Counted from the stretch's first letter, positions 11,188 through 20,258 are shown. The stretch is DNA of 59,686 bases from Chitinophagaceae bacterium (GCA_016721085.1 JADKJI010000033.1:1-59686); one strand, 5' to 3'. Notes: generated by a model from the sequence alone, not told the origin. Numbers and translations are program-made.

Positions 11188-12033
11188 CTACTTCCCAAAC
11201 GCCCACACCAAAAACCCCGGGAACTGCTTCCCCCAATCCGGAACAGCATGTTGCCCTTTTGCTTCGAGAATCAACGGGGAATGTTGTTCATCGGTGATAC
11301 CTTTTTCAATAAGTAGATTGCGAACATCTTGAGTGTCGTCTACAACATCTGTTATTCCATCTTTATCGCGGTCACCAGGTTCTTCCTGCTGTCCGGCATA
11401 GAACCAGAAATCCTGTTTTGATTTTCTTCTGGAAGCTTTGATTCGGGCTATTTCAATTCGGTTCTTATCGTCCAGATAGGTGCTGTCTTTTGTATCCTTA
11501 TCTCGCCACCAGAAGGACCCTGAAAAAATCCCTGCTTTATCTATTTTCTCAGGATGATTGAACGCGATATCAAAAGCGGATAATCCACCTAAAGACCAGC
11601 CTGCAATAGCCACTGATTTGAATTTTCGAACCCCGGCTTTTTTCTTGATAAAGAAATACAATTCATCATTTATAAAGGCATCATAGTTATCTGCTTTTGA
11701 TCCTCTTTTCTCATAATCAGGCTTTCCTGCCACACCAAATTCCTGCATCCTGTCGCCAGCCTCAATACCCACTATCAATAAGGGCAATATTTGGCCGGCC
11801 TTATCCAGACTATCAAGTATTTCCTTCACTCTTATCCCATTGGCATCTTGTCCATCGTTTAATAATAATAAGTTCAGTTCATTCTTATCAGAAGGCAGAG
11901 GGGTATTCCATATTTTCAGCGTCACTTTTCGTTGGAGGTGGCGGCTATAGATGGAATCTTCCTGTTCTTTGATGGATTTATTCTTGCAGGAAAATAACAA
12001 GACAAAAAGGGATAAAAGGGCTATGAGTTTCAT
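11188..12033 (-). CDS. Lipoprotein alpha/beta-hydrolase, putative esterase (esterase D/enterochelin-esterase type)
   Basis: The chosen start at 12033 gives 281 residues with a lipoprotein signal (MKLIALLSLFVLLFSC, lipidated Cys16); a longer frame from 12108 overlaps the upstream tRNA promoter region and is unlikely. The nucleophile elbow GWSLGG puts the catalytic serine at residue 147. An acidic residue is expected after the EEPGDRDKDG region, and the histidine of KGQHAVPDW is the likely catalytic histidine. This matches the putative esterase family that hydrolyses small acyl or siderophore esters; the substrate cannot be read. An unusual DRDKDGITDVVDDT loop resembles a calcium-binding motif. 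It probably sits on the periplasmic or outer face of a membrane. Confidence 0.85.
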   Translation of the reverse strand: MKLIALLSLFVLLFSCKNKSIKEQEDSIYSRHLQRKVTLKIWNTPLPSDKNELNLLLLNDGQDANGIRVKEILDSLDKAGQILPLLIVGIEAGDRMQEFGVAGKPDYEKRGSKADNYDAFINDELYFFIKKKAGVRKFKSVAIAGWSLGGLSAFDIAFNHPEKIDKAGIFSGSFWWRDKDTKDSTYLDDKNRIEIARIKASRRKSKQDFWFYAGQQEEPGDRDKDGITDVVDDTQDVRNLLIEKGITDEQHSPLILEAKGQHAVPDWGKQFPGFLVWAFGK

Positions 12034-12110
12034 AGGATGAAAATACAGGATAGGATGATTAATTGTTTTTTGGATAGAAAGGTTAAAACCATTACTTTTG
12101 CTGCCCACAT

Positions 12111-12182
<72 letters not shown>

Positions 12183-12222
12183 CAATAGAGAATCAGAAAT
12201 GGTTCTCTTTTTTTTTGATAAG
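12183..12222 (+). terminator. Intrinsic terminator of tRNA-fMet
   Basis: The stem AGAGAATCA/TGGTTCTCT closed by a GAAA tetraloop is followed by nine T residues, immediately downstream of the tRNA. Near-identical copies close the truncated repeats that follow. Confidence 0.85.
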
Positions 12223-12782
12223 AGTTGGCTCATATCCGCCGCGGCGGACGGGAGTTCGATCCTCCCCTTCGCAACAATAGAGAATCAGAAATGGTTCTCT
12301 TTTTTTGATAAGCTTGTCGGCTCATATCCGCCGCGGCGGACGGGAGTTCGATCCTCCCCTTCGCAACAATAGAGAATCAGAAATGGTTCTCTTTTTTTTT
12401 GATAAGAGTTGGCTCATATCCGCCGCGGCGGACGGGAGTTCGATCCTCCCCTTCGCAACTATCAAAAGGTAACAAACTTGTTACCTTTTTTTTATGCCTT
12501 GTCGACTCATATCCGCCGCGGCGGACAGGGAGTTCGATCCTCCCCTTCGCAACAATAAAAGAATCAGAAATGGTTCTCTTTTTTTTGATAAGAGTTGGCT
12601 CATATCCGCCGCGGCGGACGGGAGTTCGATCCTCCCCTTCGCAACAACAAGAGAATCAGAAATGGTTCACCTTTTTTTGATAAGGGCTCATATCCGCCGG
12701 GGCGGACGGGAGTTCGATCCCCCCCTTCGCAACAACAGAGAATCAGAAATGGTTCTCTTTTTGATAACCAAGGGGGAAGAGG
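12183..12782 (+). repeat. Tandem array of six 5'-truncated tRNA-fMet copies with terminator hairpins
   Basis: After the intact tRNA the same block is repeated about every 90 bases, six times. Each block contains an anticodon-side remnant (…GTCGGCTCATA in the best copy), then the palindrome TCCGCCGCGGCGGA replacing the ten bases that complete the anticodon stem and variable loop. The exact T arm and 3' acceptor strand of the tRNA follow (GGGAGTTCGATCC to TTCGCAAC). Each block ends with a terminator hairpin AGAGAATCA-GAAA-TGGTTCTCT plus a T run. Tails ending the tRNA 3' strand lie near 12275, 12366, 12460, 12553, 12645 and 12733. One copy (after 12460) has a different hairpin, AAGGTAACAAACTTGTTACC. 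The last copies carry point changes. No copy can form a full cloverleaf. Confidence 0.9.
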
Positions 12783-12891
12783 GAAGAGCCGAACCCTAAA
12801 GAGAGTTCGGAACTTTAGACCTCTTCACTTTTTCTTTCCACCAGGAATGATCTGGTGGGCATTAATATTTCTTCCCGGCCTTCCCGGTTAT

Positions 12892-12935
12892 AAAAAAAGG
12901 GCTAACTATTAGTCAGCCCCCCGACGCGTCGGGGG
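12892..12935 (-). terminator. Terminator of the DUF2807 pair, with adjacent GC palindrome
   Basis: On the leftward strand GGGCTGAC-TAATA-GTTAGCCC is followed by seven T residues, just past the stop of the gene ending at 12977. Next to it, at 12918-12935, is a perfect 18-base palindrome CCCCCGACGCGTCGGGGG whose role is unclear. Confidence 0.75.
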
Positions 12936-12976
12936 AACTTCTTGAACTTATTGAACCTATAAAAGACCTATTGAAC

Positions 12977-13699
12977 TTAACCTTTCCGACTTACGGAACT
13001 CGCCCCACTACTCTTCAAATCCCTGATCTTCCCATTTCCTTTATAGTGAATATCACTGGCACCACTGGCACTGGCATTAAGTTCGTTGTTAACAGTAACT
13101 TTTATGGAAGAAGCACCACTGGCACTTACAGAACAATTATCGGCTTCCAGATCATAGCCTTTGAAATCACTGGCACCACTAGCAACAATTTTTAAAGAAG
13201 TGACCTTACCACTTCCAAGAGTAATATCGGAAGCACCATTAATATCAACGCTCAATTCATTAGCGGTAATAGACCCTTTGAAATCGCTGGCACCTGAAAA
13301 ATGCAATTCCAATTCATTGGCTTTGAAAGCACCGTTCACAACTACATCACTTGCACCAGAGGCTGTAATCTTATCCAATTGCTTGAAAGATACGTAGGCC
13401 CTCATACGTTTATTTCCAGATTGTTTCCACCAATTGCCTTCACTTTCAAAATAGATTTTCAAAACACCGTTCTCCACAACTGTCTTGATCTTATTCCGAA
13501 CTTCATCCGAAACAGCACTTACTGCAATCCCTTCTTCATTGCCTTGCGACAAGTAAACATCTATTGCATTCGATACCTTGATGGCATGAAAACTACCATT
13601 CAAAGTTCGCGGTTGTGCATTAGCGTCATTATACAATTGCTGCGCGGAAGTATTTATAGCAATGCTAGCTATTAAAATCAGGGAAAGTACCTTTTTCAT
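12977..13699 (-). CDS. DUF2807 family secreted protein (GIN-domain, adhesin-head-like), copy 1
   Basis: This 240-residue protein has a signal peptide (MKKVLSLILIASIAINTSAQ). The mature part matches the DUF2807/GIN pattern: FHAIKVSNAIDVYLSQG near residue 40, then a ladder of GASD motifs about every 20 residues (SGASDVVVNG, SGASDFKGS, NGASDITLG and others) that fits a right-handed beta-helix. It ends with SSGASSVSRKG. The exact biochemical role of the family is unknown; a surface or periplasmic location is inferred. It is followed by a terminator and preceded 23 bases upstream by a paralogue, so the two are probably one leftward transcript. Confidence 0.9.
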   Translation of the reverse strand: MKKVLSLILIASIAINTSAQQLYNDANAQPRTLNGSFHAIKVSNAIDVYLSQGNEEGIAVSAVSDEVRNKIKTVVENGVLKIYFESEGNWWKQSGNKRMRAYVSFKQLDKITASGASDVVVNGAFKANELELHFSGASDFKGSITANELSVDINGASDITLGSGKVTSLKIVASGASDFKGYDLEADNCSVSASGASSIKVTVNNELNASASGASDIHYKGNGKIRDLKSSGASSVSRKG

Positions 13700-13722
13700 A
13701 TTCTAAATTTAAAGGAGAAAAA

Positions 13723-14454
13723 TTAAATGGTCAGCTTTTTTCTGGTTACAGATCCACCGCTGCTTGTTTTCACATCGCGAATGAGGCCACTCCCTTTGTA
13801 ATGGATATACCCACCACTGGAAGCATTTACTGATAGTTCCTTATTAACTGTAATTTGGATGCCTGCACCACTACTTGTATGTGCATCACAATTATCTGTT
13901 GTGAGGTCATAACCTTTGAAAACACTTCCGCTGCTACCTTCAACCTTACAAGTACCACTTACTGAACCTGAAACGGATACTACAGAACCACTACTTTGAT
14001 CCACATTCAAAGAACCCGCATCAAATGTTCCCTTTACTGTTGCCCCGCTGGAAGCATCAATAGATAATTTATCAGTCTTGATACGTCCATCTATTTCTAC
14101 ACTCGCTCCAGAAGAAACATCCAGTTGATCCAGATTCACTACGCTCACGTAAGCTCTGAGTTTTTTGTTGGAGAAATTTTTCCAAACTTTCCAATCGTCA
14201 TTATCAAAATATATCTTAAGAACTCCATCAACCACTTCCGTCCTGATACGATCACGATATTCAGTATCGTTGGCACTAACAGCTACTGCCTCTGAACTGC
14301 CTTGTGTAAGATATACTGTAATACCTGTAGAAACTTTTATACCATGAAAGCCGCTCACTTTTCGAACTACTGCGTTCGCATCATCCACTTGTTTTTGGGA
14401 AAAAGCACTGAAAGAAAGAAAAGAGACAAAAAGTACCAAGAAAATCCTGCTCAT
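13723..14454 (-). CDS. DUF2807 family secreted protein (GIN-domain, adhesin-head-like), copy 2
   Basis: This 243-residue paralogue of the adjacent gene has a signal peptide (MSRIFLVLFVSFLSFSAFSQ) and the same entry motif FHGIKVSTGITVYLTQG. Its repeat ladder uses SSGA instead of GASD (SSGASVEIDG, SSGATVKGTF, SSGSVVSVSG, SSGAGIQITV). The conserved YIHYKGSGLIRDVKTSSGGS tail corresponds residue by residue to copy 1, so the pair arose by tandem duplication followed by divergence of the repeat turn. It is first in the leftward pair. Function is unknown beyond its predicted export and beta-helical fold. Confidence 0.9.
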   Translation of the reverse strand: MSRIFLVLFVSFLSFSAFSQKQVDDANAVVRKVSGFHGIKVSTGITVYLTQGSSEAVAVSANDTEYRDRIRTEVVDGVLKIYFDNDDWKVWKNFSNKKLRAYVSVVNLDQLDVSSGASVEIDGRIKTDKLSIDASSGATVKGTFDAGSLNVDQSSGSVVSVSGSVSGTCKVEGSSGSVFKGYDLTTDNCDAHTSSGAGIQITVNKELSVNASSGGYIHYKGSGLIRDVKTSSGGSVTRKKLTI

Positions 14455-14622
14455 AAATAAAGGTTTTATAAAATGACTCTAAAGGTTTTGAAATGTTGCA
14501 TACGCCACAGGCGTACAGCTACTTCAGTGTGACGGATAAGGAAACCGGAATGTTACAAGCCAATTAAAAGAATTTGATTGTATCTTTGCGGCGTTGCCGG
14601 GTTTTATGCCTGGCAGCATCAG

Positions 14623-14740
14623 ATTCCCGGGGTGCTAAAATCCTTTTCTAGAGTTAAGTAATTGACAGAGAAGAGGGTTTGGCTGAGATAAGACCCGTAG
14701 AACCTGACCAGGGTAATGCCTGCGCAGGGAAGGTAGATTC
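14623..14740 (+). promoter_or_regulatory. TPP riboswitch (THI box)
   Basis: The sequence contains the conserved elements of the thiamine pyrophosphate riboswitch in order: GGGGTGCT, GGCTGAGAT, ACCCGTAGAACCTGA, CAGGGTAATGCCTGCG and CAGGGAAG. It precedes the TonB-dependent receptor start at 14814 by about 75 bases. No clear terminator stem with a T run follows, so control is more likely at translation initiation. A short hairpin (GCCGGG…CCTGGC, 14596-14614) precedes it. Confidence 0.95.
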
Positions 14741-14813
14741 GATTTTATTCCTACACTTCGCTTTCGCAGCATTCCTTCAAATCAATTTTTTTTCACATTT
14801 AATCTTTAACAAG

Positions 14814-17177
14814 ATGAAAAAATTGCTTTTGGGGATATGCTACAGTTTGATCGGTCAAATTGTTTTTTCCCAGCAAATCACCGGCAAGGTGGTCGATGCC
14901 CAATCAAATGCACCGATTCCTTCCGCTTCCATTGAAATCGACGGACAACCAGGAACCCTCACAAATGAAAAGGGGGAGTTCAGGCTAAGCAAACTTCCGA
15001 CTGGTACTTACAAGCTGCATATCAGCAGTATCGGATTTAAAACCAGTCATTTCTCCGTATCTCCCAGCAAAGAAACCCAGGTATTCAAACTGGAATCCTG
15101 GAACCTCTTTATGCAGCCTGTTGAAGTAAAAGCAATCAGGGCTGGAGATAAAGCCCCTTTTACCAAATCCAATCTCACTAAAAAAGAGATTGAACAAGTA
15201 AACCTTGGGCAAGACCTTCCTTTTCTTCTGAATCAAACTCCTTCTGTAGTTGTTAATTCAGATGCTGGCAATGGCGTTGGCTATACCGGACTTCGAATCA
15301 GGGGAACTGATGCCACAAGAATCAACATGACAATTAATGGCATCCCTTACAACGATGCAGAATCACAAGGGTTATTTTTTGTGAACCTTCCCGACCTTGC
15401 TTCTTCAGTTAATAATATCCAGATTCAAAGAGGGGTTGGTACATCTTCAAATGGAGCAGGTGCCTTCGGAGCCACCATCAATTTCAGCACCAATGAAGTG
15501 AATACCACACCTTATGCTGAGATCAATAATAGCTTCGGTTCTTTCAACACTTTAAAGCACACAGTGAAAGCAGGGACCGGTATCATCAATGATCATTTTA
15601 CAGTTGATGCCCGATTATCGAAAGTGAAAAGCGATGGCTATATAGACAGGGCGTCCAGTGATCTCAGCTCTTATTTTCTATCTGCAGCTTACCTGAGTGA
15701 AAAAAGCTCCCTACGTTTCAATATCACTTCAGGAAAAGAAAAAACGTATCAGGCATGGTATGGAATTACGGAAGCTGATCTGATAAACAATCGTACAGTA
15801 AACTATGCTGGTACTGAAAAACCAGGTAGTCCTTACGATAATGAAACGGATAATTATAAGCAGGATCACTACCAACTATTCTTCAATCATCAGTTCAGTC
15901 CTTCTATTACATTTAATACAGCCCTTTTCTTAACAAACGGAAAGGGGTACTACGAACAATACAAAGCTGGGCAAGCTTATTCCAAATACGGACTACCTGA
16001 TTTCATAACCGGAAATGATACTTTACGTGAAACGGATTTGATCAGACAACTCTGGCTTGATAATAAGTATTATGGACAGATCATTTCACTCATGTATAAA
16101 TCGGGCCAGGACCAATTAAGTATCGGTGGTGGATGGAACCAATATGATGGGCATCATTTTGGAGAAATCATATGGGCAAAAGCGGGAATTGATAACAAAT
16201 ATCGCTGGTACGATCATAAAGCGAAGAAGAATGACATCAACCTATATACGAAGTACCAACGTGCGTTAAATAGCAAGTTCTCTTTATTTGCAGATCTTCA
16301 ATTCAGAAGGGTTGGATACAAGATTGACGGATTCAGGGATAATCCTTCTGTAAAGATTGATGAAACTTATAATTTCTTCAATCCAAAATTCGGTTTATCG
16401 TATAACTGGAAAGAAGTGCAGGGTTATATATCCTACTCCCTGGGACAAAAAGGAACCCAACCGCGACGATTTTGAAGCCGGGCAACAACAATTACCCCGT
16501 CCTGAGAAATTGCATGATATAGAATGGGGGTAGAGAAGAAGAACAGTCATTACAGTTTCGGTGCTACTTTATTTTATATGAAGTATAAGGACCAACTGGT
16601 GTTGACAGGCCAAATAAATGATGTAGGTGCTTACACAAGAACCAATATCCCCAATAGCTACAGGGCTGGTATTGAATTACAGGGAAGCAGTCTAGTTACA
16701 AAATGGCTCCAGGTTTCTGGTAATCTCACCCTAAGCACAAACAAAGTGAAAGATTTCACTGAATACTATGATGATTACGACAATGGTGGACAAAAAGCCA
16801 TAGCCCATGGAACTACCGATATAGCCTATTCGCCAAATGTTGTAGCGGGTATTCAGGTAAGCTTCCTGCCAGCAAAGAATTTCACTATCAGTTTTCCAGG
16901 CAAATATGTAAGTCGCCAGTACCTCGACAATACATCTCAGCAATCACGCAGTCTGAATCCTTATTATGTTCAGGATGCCCGTATCAGCTATACGCTTCAC
17001 AACTTCCTTTTTAAGGAAATCAGTTTTCTGTTCCAAGCGAACAATGTTTTCAGCAAGAAGTACGAGCCGAATGGTTATACTTTCAGCTATCAGTATGGTG
17101 GGGCGGTTACTACGGAGAATTATTATTTTCCGATGGCGGGGTTGAATCTGTTAGGCGGAGTGAACGTCAAATTTTGA
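14814..17177 (+). pseudogene. TPP-riboswitch-controlled TonB-dependent receptor (probable thiamine or precursor uptake), one frameshift
   Basis: The coding region of about 787 codons starts at the ATG at 14814 (signal peptide MKKLLLGICYSLIGQIVFSQ). Residues 22-95 form a carboxypeptidase-regulatory-like domain (ITGKVVDAQSNAPIPSASIE). The plug follows, with LPFLLNQTPSVVV and GLRIRGTDATRINMTINGIP, and then a beta-barrel to NLLGGVNVKF. At about 16448-16455 one extra base in CAAAAAGGAACCC breaks the frame. In the other frame it reads QKEPNRDDFEAGQQQLPRPE, the conserved receptor motif, and runs in register to the end. The THI box directly upstream implies import of thiamine or a precursor across the outer membrane. 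The frameshift may be a base-call error, since both halves are well conserved. Confidence 0.9.
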
Positions 17178-17191
17178 GAACCTTGATTGAA

Positions 17192-17613
17192 AGTCCGGAA
17201 GTCCGATGCTTTTGAATTTTGGAGTCTCTGATATTTGAGTCCGCGGCGTTTGAGATTTGAAGAGCCTGAAATTCTAGTCCGAAAGGAAATACAAGTAGGG
17301 GAGAATGGAAGTAGGGTAGTAAGGGAGGAGGTTTATAAAATTTTTACCCTGATTTAGTGGTAAAAAACAACCGCAGAGACGCAGTGACGCAGGGAATACA
17401 CCTCTGCGCCACTGCGTCTCTGCGGTTGTTTCTATGAAAATTAAACTTTTAGGTTTACTATTTCCATACTACCCTACTTTCTCCCCTACTTGTATTTGTA
17501 TTTCCTCGGACTAGAACTTCAGGCTCTCAGCAGAAACGCGGACTTAAAATTCTTGAACTCCAAAATTCAAACGCCTCGGACTTCCGGACTTTCCCACGGA
17601 CTTCCGGACTCAT
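17192..17613. repeat. Large foldback element 1 (inverted arms of about 130-150 bases)
   Basis: The left arm starts at GTCCGGAAGTCCGATGC and runs through TTTGAATTTTGGAG, GAGTCCGCGG, GCCTGAAATTCTAGTCCG and CAAGTAGGGGAGAA. The right arm (about 17455-17613) is its inverse, carrying CTCCCCTACTTG, GGACTAGAACTTCAGGC and AAAATTCAAACGCCTCGGAC. The inner loop contains a CCGCAGAGACGC hairpin. It fills the gap between the convergent receptor and rhodanese genes. Its arms are homologous to those of the element at 19855-20548. Confidence 0.85.
17366..17430. repeat. CCGCAGAGACGC inverted repeat, copy 2
   Basis: Arms AACCGCAGAGACGCAGTG and CACTGCGTCTCTGCGGTT are perfect inverses and enclose a short loop. 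It sits at the centre of foldback element 1. Confidence 0.9.
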
Positions 17614-17616
17614 TTT

Positions 17617-17925
17617 CTATCTCCCAAACACTGCTTCCCACTCCAACATCCCGCCCTGCAAATTCTTCAAATTCGAGAACCCATATTGTTCAAGGACCAT
17701 ACATGCTTGTCCGCTGCGGTTACCACTGCGGCAGTATACAATCACTTCTTCACCTTTGAGTTCATCGATATCGTCTATTTGCATCATTCGTACATTTCCG
17801 AGAGGAAGGAGAAGGCCACCAATATTGAAGTCGGCATGTTCATGCGGTTCTCTTACATCTACCAGATTGAGTTTTTCTCCGGCATCGATTCTTGACTTTA
17901 ATTCTGCAACAGTGATATTTTGCAT
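17617..17925 (-). CDS. Single-domain rhodanese-like protein
   Basis: This 102-residue cytoplasmic protein consists of one rhodanese domain. It has the substrate-entry motif VDVREPHEHADFNIGG and the active-site loop CRSGNRS, with catalytic Cys65, then the closing GGMLEW. Such proteins carry sulfur as a persulfide and transfer it to acceptors such as thiols or cyanide; the partner cannot be read. It starts 15 bases after the PASTA gene stop and points the same way, so it is probably the last gene of a ddl - PASTA - rhodanese transcript ending in the foldback element. Confidence 0.93.
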   Translation of the reverse strand: MQNITVAELKSRIDAGEKLNLVDVREPHEHADFNIGGLLLPLGNVRMMQIDDIDELKGEEVIVYCRSGNRSGQACMVLEQYGFSNLKNLQGGMLEWEAVFGR

Positions 17926-17940
17926 AATTGAGGGGTTAGT

Positions 17941-18768
17941 TTAATAATCATTTTTTACAGGGACAGTAGTGGTATCGATGGGTTGGCGTACAGGTTTTTG
18001 TACACTAAGGAATATATCCATCGACTGTCCTTGCCTGATGCGATTCAAACGCAGATCGGGTGTAAATCGTTCAGGCTGCTGCTTATAAACAAAAGCGGTT
18101 GTTGTATCTACTACATCTGCATCTGGCACAGCAGAACCTACAGTAAGTCCATTCGATTCTATGATGATCTTTGCCTCTGCGTATGTCATACCAATGAGAT
18201 CGGGTACGGCAAATTCACTTTGTCCGAGGCCACTACCTAATACTAAGCCAATAGAACTCCCCATGCTGATACGGGTACCAGGTTTTATGCGTTCTCCATT
18301 GTATTGTTGTTCAAGAACGGAATTTTTCGCATAATCGGCTCTGTAAGAAGTATCTCCTATCCTTAATCCATATTGTTTCATCACCAGTTCTGCATTCCGG
18401 AAACTCAATCCTTCCAATAATGGCATTTCAATTGTAGGTGCAACAGAGCGGTTGATGGTAAGATATACTGTACGGTTTATTTTCACAATTTCGTCTGCGG
18501 CAGGGAATTGACGCAACACAGAAAGTGCTGCGGCTGTATCGTTATAGATAGAGTCTTGTATTTCTACATCAAATCCTTCTGCTTCAAGAACTTTCTTAGC
18601 ATCAGTGAATGATCTTCCTGTTACGGAAGGGATCGTGAGTGTTTTTCCGTGATGGGTAAAGAAATTAAGTGACACTATGAAAAGAAGTAATATCACCCCT
18701 ATCAATACAAAGGCGAAAAGGATATTCATCCAAAGAGGCTTACCGGCAATGAATTTGAACACAGACAA
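17941..18768 (-). CDS. PASTA-domain membrane protein
   Basis: This 275-residue protein has one N-terminal membrane helix (about residues 13-36, ILFAFVLIGVILLLFIVSL). Three PASTA repeats follow, at about 40-110, 112-183 and 188-260, each beginning with a vP.v/l.G.s…a…l pattern (IPSVTGRSFTDAKKVL, MPLLEGLSFRNAELVM, VPDLIGMTYAEAKIII). There is no kinase or penicillin-binding domain. PASTA domains are known to bind peptidoglycan fragments, and the stand-alone membrane form next to ddl is common in Bacteroidota. The start directly abuts the ddl stop, implying translational coupling and a role in cell-wall biology. The Thr/Pro tail VRQPIDTTTVPVKNDY is disordered. Confidence 0.93.
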   Translation of the reverse strand: MSVFKFIAGKPLWMNILFAFVLIGVILLLFIVSLNFFTHHGKTLTIPSVTGRSFTDAKKVLEAEGFDVEIQDSIYNDTAAALSVLRQFPAADEIVKINRTVYLTINRSVAPTIEMPLLEGLSFRNAELVMKQYGLRIGDTSYRADYAKNSVLEQQYNGERIKPGTRISMGSSIGLVLGSGLGQSEFAVPDLIGMTYAEAKIIIESNGLTVGSAVPDADVVDTTTAFVYKQQPERFTPDLRLNRIRQGQSMDIFLSVQKPVRQPIDTTTVPVKNDY

Positions 18769-19779
18769 TTATTTATTAGTTGATAAGGGGACTGTCTTTC
18801 TTGAAAGGGCTTCTTCTACCAGTGAACTGTAAAAATCTTTGAGGTTCCACCCCATTGACCTTACCTGTTGTGGTATGATGCTCATTTCGCTTTGTCCGGG
18901 AACTGTATTGATTTCCAGAATGAAAGGCGCCTGCCTGGCTTCATTATAGATGAAATCAATACGTACCACTCCGCGACAGTTGAATACTTCATACACTTTC
19001 CGTGCCGTATCTCTTATTTTCCCGGCCATTGTTTCATCAATTTCAGCTGGGGTCGTTTCGTCACTAAGTCCTTTTTGGTATTTGGCTTCGTAATCGAAGA
19101 AGTCATTCTTTGTGAATATCTCTGTTATCGGCAATACTATAATCTCTTTGGTAGTGCGGAAAACACCTACTGTAAATTCGCGACCTGAAATGAATTCTTC
19201 CACCAATACCTGGGTATCTTCCTTGAAGGCTTTCTCTAATGCTGCTGGTAATTCGGATGCTTCATTAACCTTACTCATCCCAATACTGGAGCCGCCATTA
19301 TTTGGTTTTACAAATACAGGTAATTGTAATTGCTGAAGGATGGATTCAGCTGTTACAGGTTGTTCCTTGAAAAGGTGCAATGATTTAGCTGTATTGATAC
19401 CACCAAAAGATGCAACAGCAACGGTATATCTTTTATTGAAAGTAAGCGCGGATGTAGCTGCATCGCAGGAGGTATAGGGCAATCCCATAAGGTCGAAATA
19501 TCCTTGTAGTTTTCCATCTTCACCGGGTGTTCCGTGAATACCAATAAAAACAGCATCAAAACGGATCTTTTTGCCTGAAACTGTCAATGAAAAATCATTA
19601 CGGTCAACCGCAATCTTTTCTCCATTCGCTTCATAAAACCAGCCATTGGGAGTAATATCAATCTTATAGACTTCAAACTTAGAGGAGTCGAGGTTATTTC
19701 CGATAGTGATAGCACTTTTGTAAGAGATAACGGCTTCACTGGAATAGCCCCCTGTAACAAATGCAATAACTGGTTTCAT
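18769..19779 (-). CDS. ddl: D-alanine--D-alanine ligase
   Basis: This 336-residue ATP-grasp ligase joins two D-alanines using ATP to make the dipeptide of peptidoglycan precursors. Visible motifs are the N-terminal GGYSSEAVISYKSA, the first substrate-site region HGTPGEDGKLQGYFDLMG, the ATP-grasp segment VKPNNGGSSIGMSKV, the metal-binding RIDFIYN and LEINTVPGQSEMSIIPQQ. Length is typical of the family. It is first in a tightly packed leftward unit with the PASTA and rhodanese genes. A foldback repeat of nearly 700 bases lies upstream, so its promoter must lie within or just after that repeat. Confidence 0.96.
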   Translation of the reverse strand: MKPVIAFVTGGYSSEAVISYKSAITIGNNLDSSKFEVYKIDITPNGWFYEANGEKIAVDRNDFSLTVSGKKIRFDAVFIGIHGTPGEDGKLQGYFDLMGLPYTSCDAATSALTFNKRYTVAVASFGGINTAKSLHLFKEQPVTAESILQQLQLPVFVKPNNGGSSIGMSKVNEASELPAALEKAFKEDTQVLVEEFISGREFTVGVFRTTKEIIVLPITEIFTKNDFFDYEAKYQKGLSDETTPAEIDETMAGKIRDTARKVYEVFNCRGVVRIDFIYNEARQAPFILEINTVPGQSEMSIIPQQVRSMGWNLKDFYSSLVEEALSRKTVPLSTNK

Positions 19780-20080
19780 GTGGGATGTTCAATTTTAGCA
19801 AATAAACGAAAAGGAATTGGAATTGGGGAGCGTGTGGCAGTGAATGTTTTCTTAACAGACCGAAAGTCCGTAGCGTTTGAATTTGGAGCTTCTGATATTT
19901 AAGTCCGCGGCCTCTGAACTTTGGAGACTCTGAAATTCTAGTCCGGAAGAAAATACAGATGCTAGCGCAAGTCCGGAAGTCGAAGTTTGAGGCTTGAAGC
20001 TTTTGAGTTTTTAGTCCAGGCGTTCGAAAGAGATTACAAGTCCGAAGAAATACAGTAAATACGGAATTCAAGACCCAAGT

Positions 20081-20258
20081 CCCTGAAGGGGTTGCGGAAA
20101 TTTGAATCAAAATATCCCTGAAGGGGTTGATCATACCCCGGGGAAAGTCGGAAAGACCGAAAGAAAATACAATGCTTTAAGTATAGTGAGTAACTATGAA
20201 TTTCAAACGCCCAACCCCGAAGGGGTTGAATACTAATGACCCCGGGTGAAACCCGGGG
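20081..20258. repeat. CCCTGAAGGGGTTG / CCCCGGG palindromic repeats
   Basis: TCCCTGAAGGGGTTG occurs at about 20080 and 20115, and the related CCAACCCCGAAGGGGTTG at 20211. TACCCCGGGG (20134) and GACCCCGGGTGAAACCCGGG (20239) form companion palindromes. The right-hand set reads as the inverse of the left-hand set, so the group is itself a nested foldback. Confidence 0.75.

Noticed and set aside
10965..11249. Leftward ORF of 94 codons
   Set aside because: It runs through the CCGCAGAGACGC hairpin and overlaps era.
12183..12782. CRISPR array
   Set aside because: Units are about 90 bases, nearly identical throughout with no unique spacers, clearly tRNA-derived, and no cas genes are present.
14679..14813. 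Upstream start for the TonB receptor
   Set aside because: It lies inside the TPP riboswitch; the signal peptide begins at 14814.
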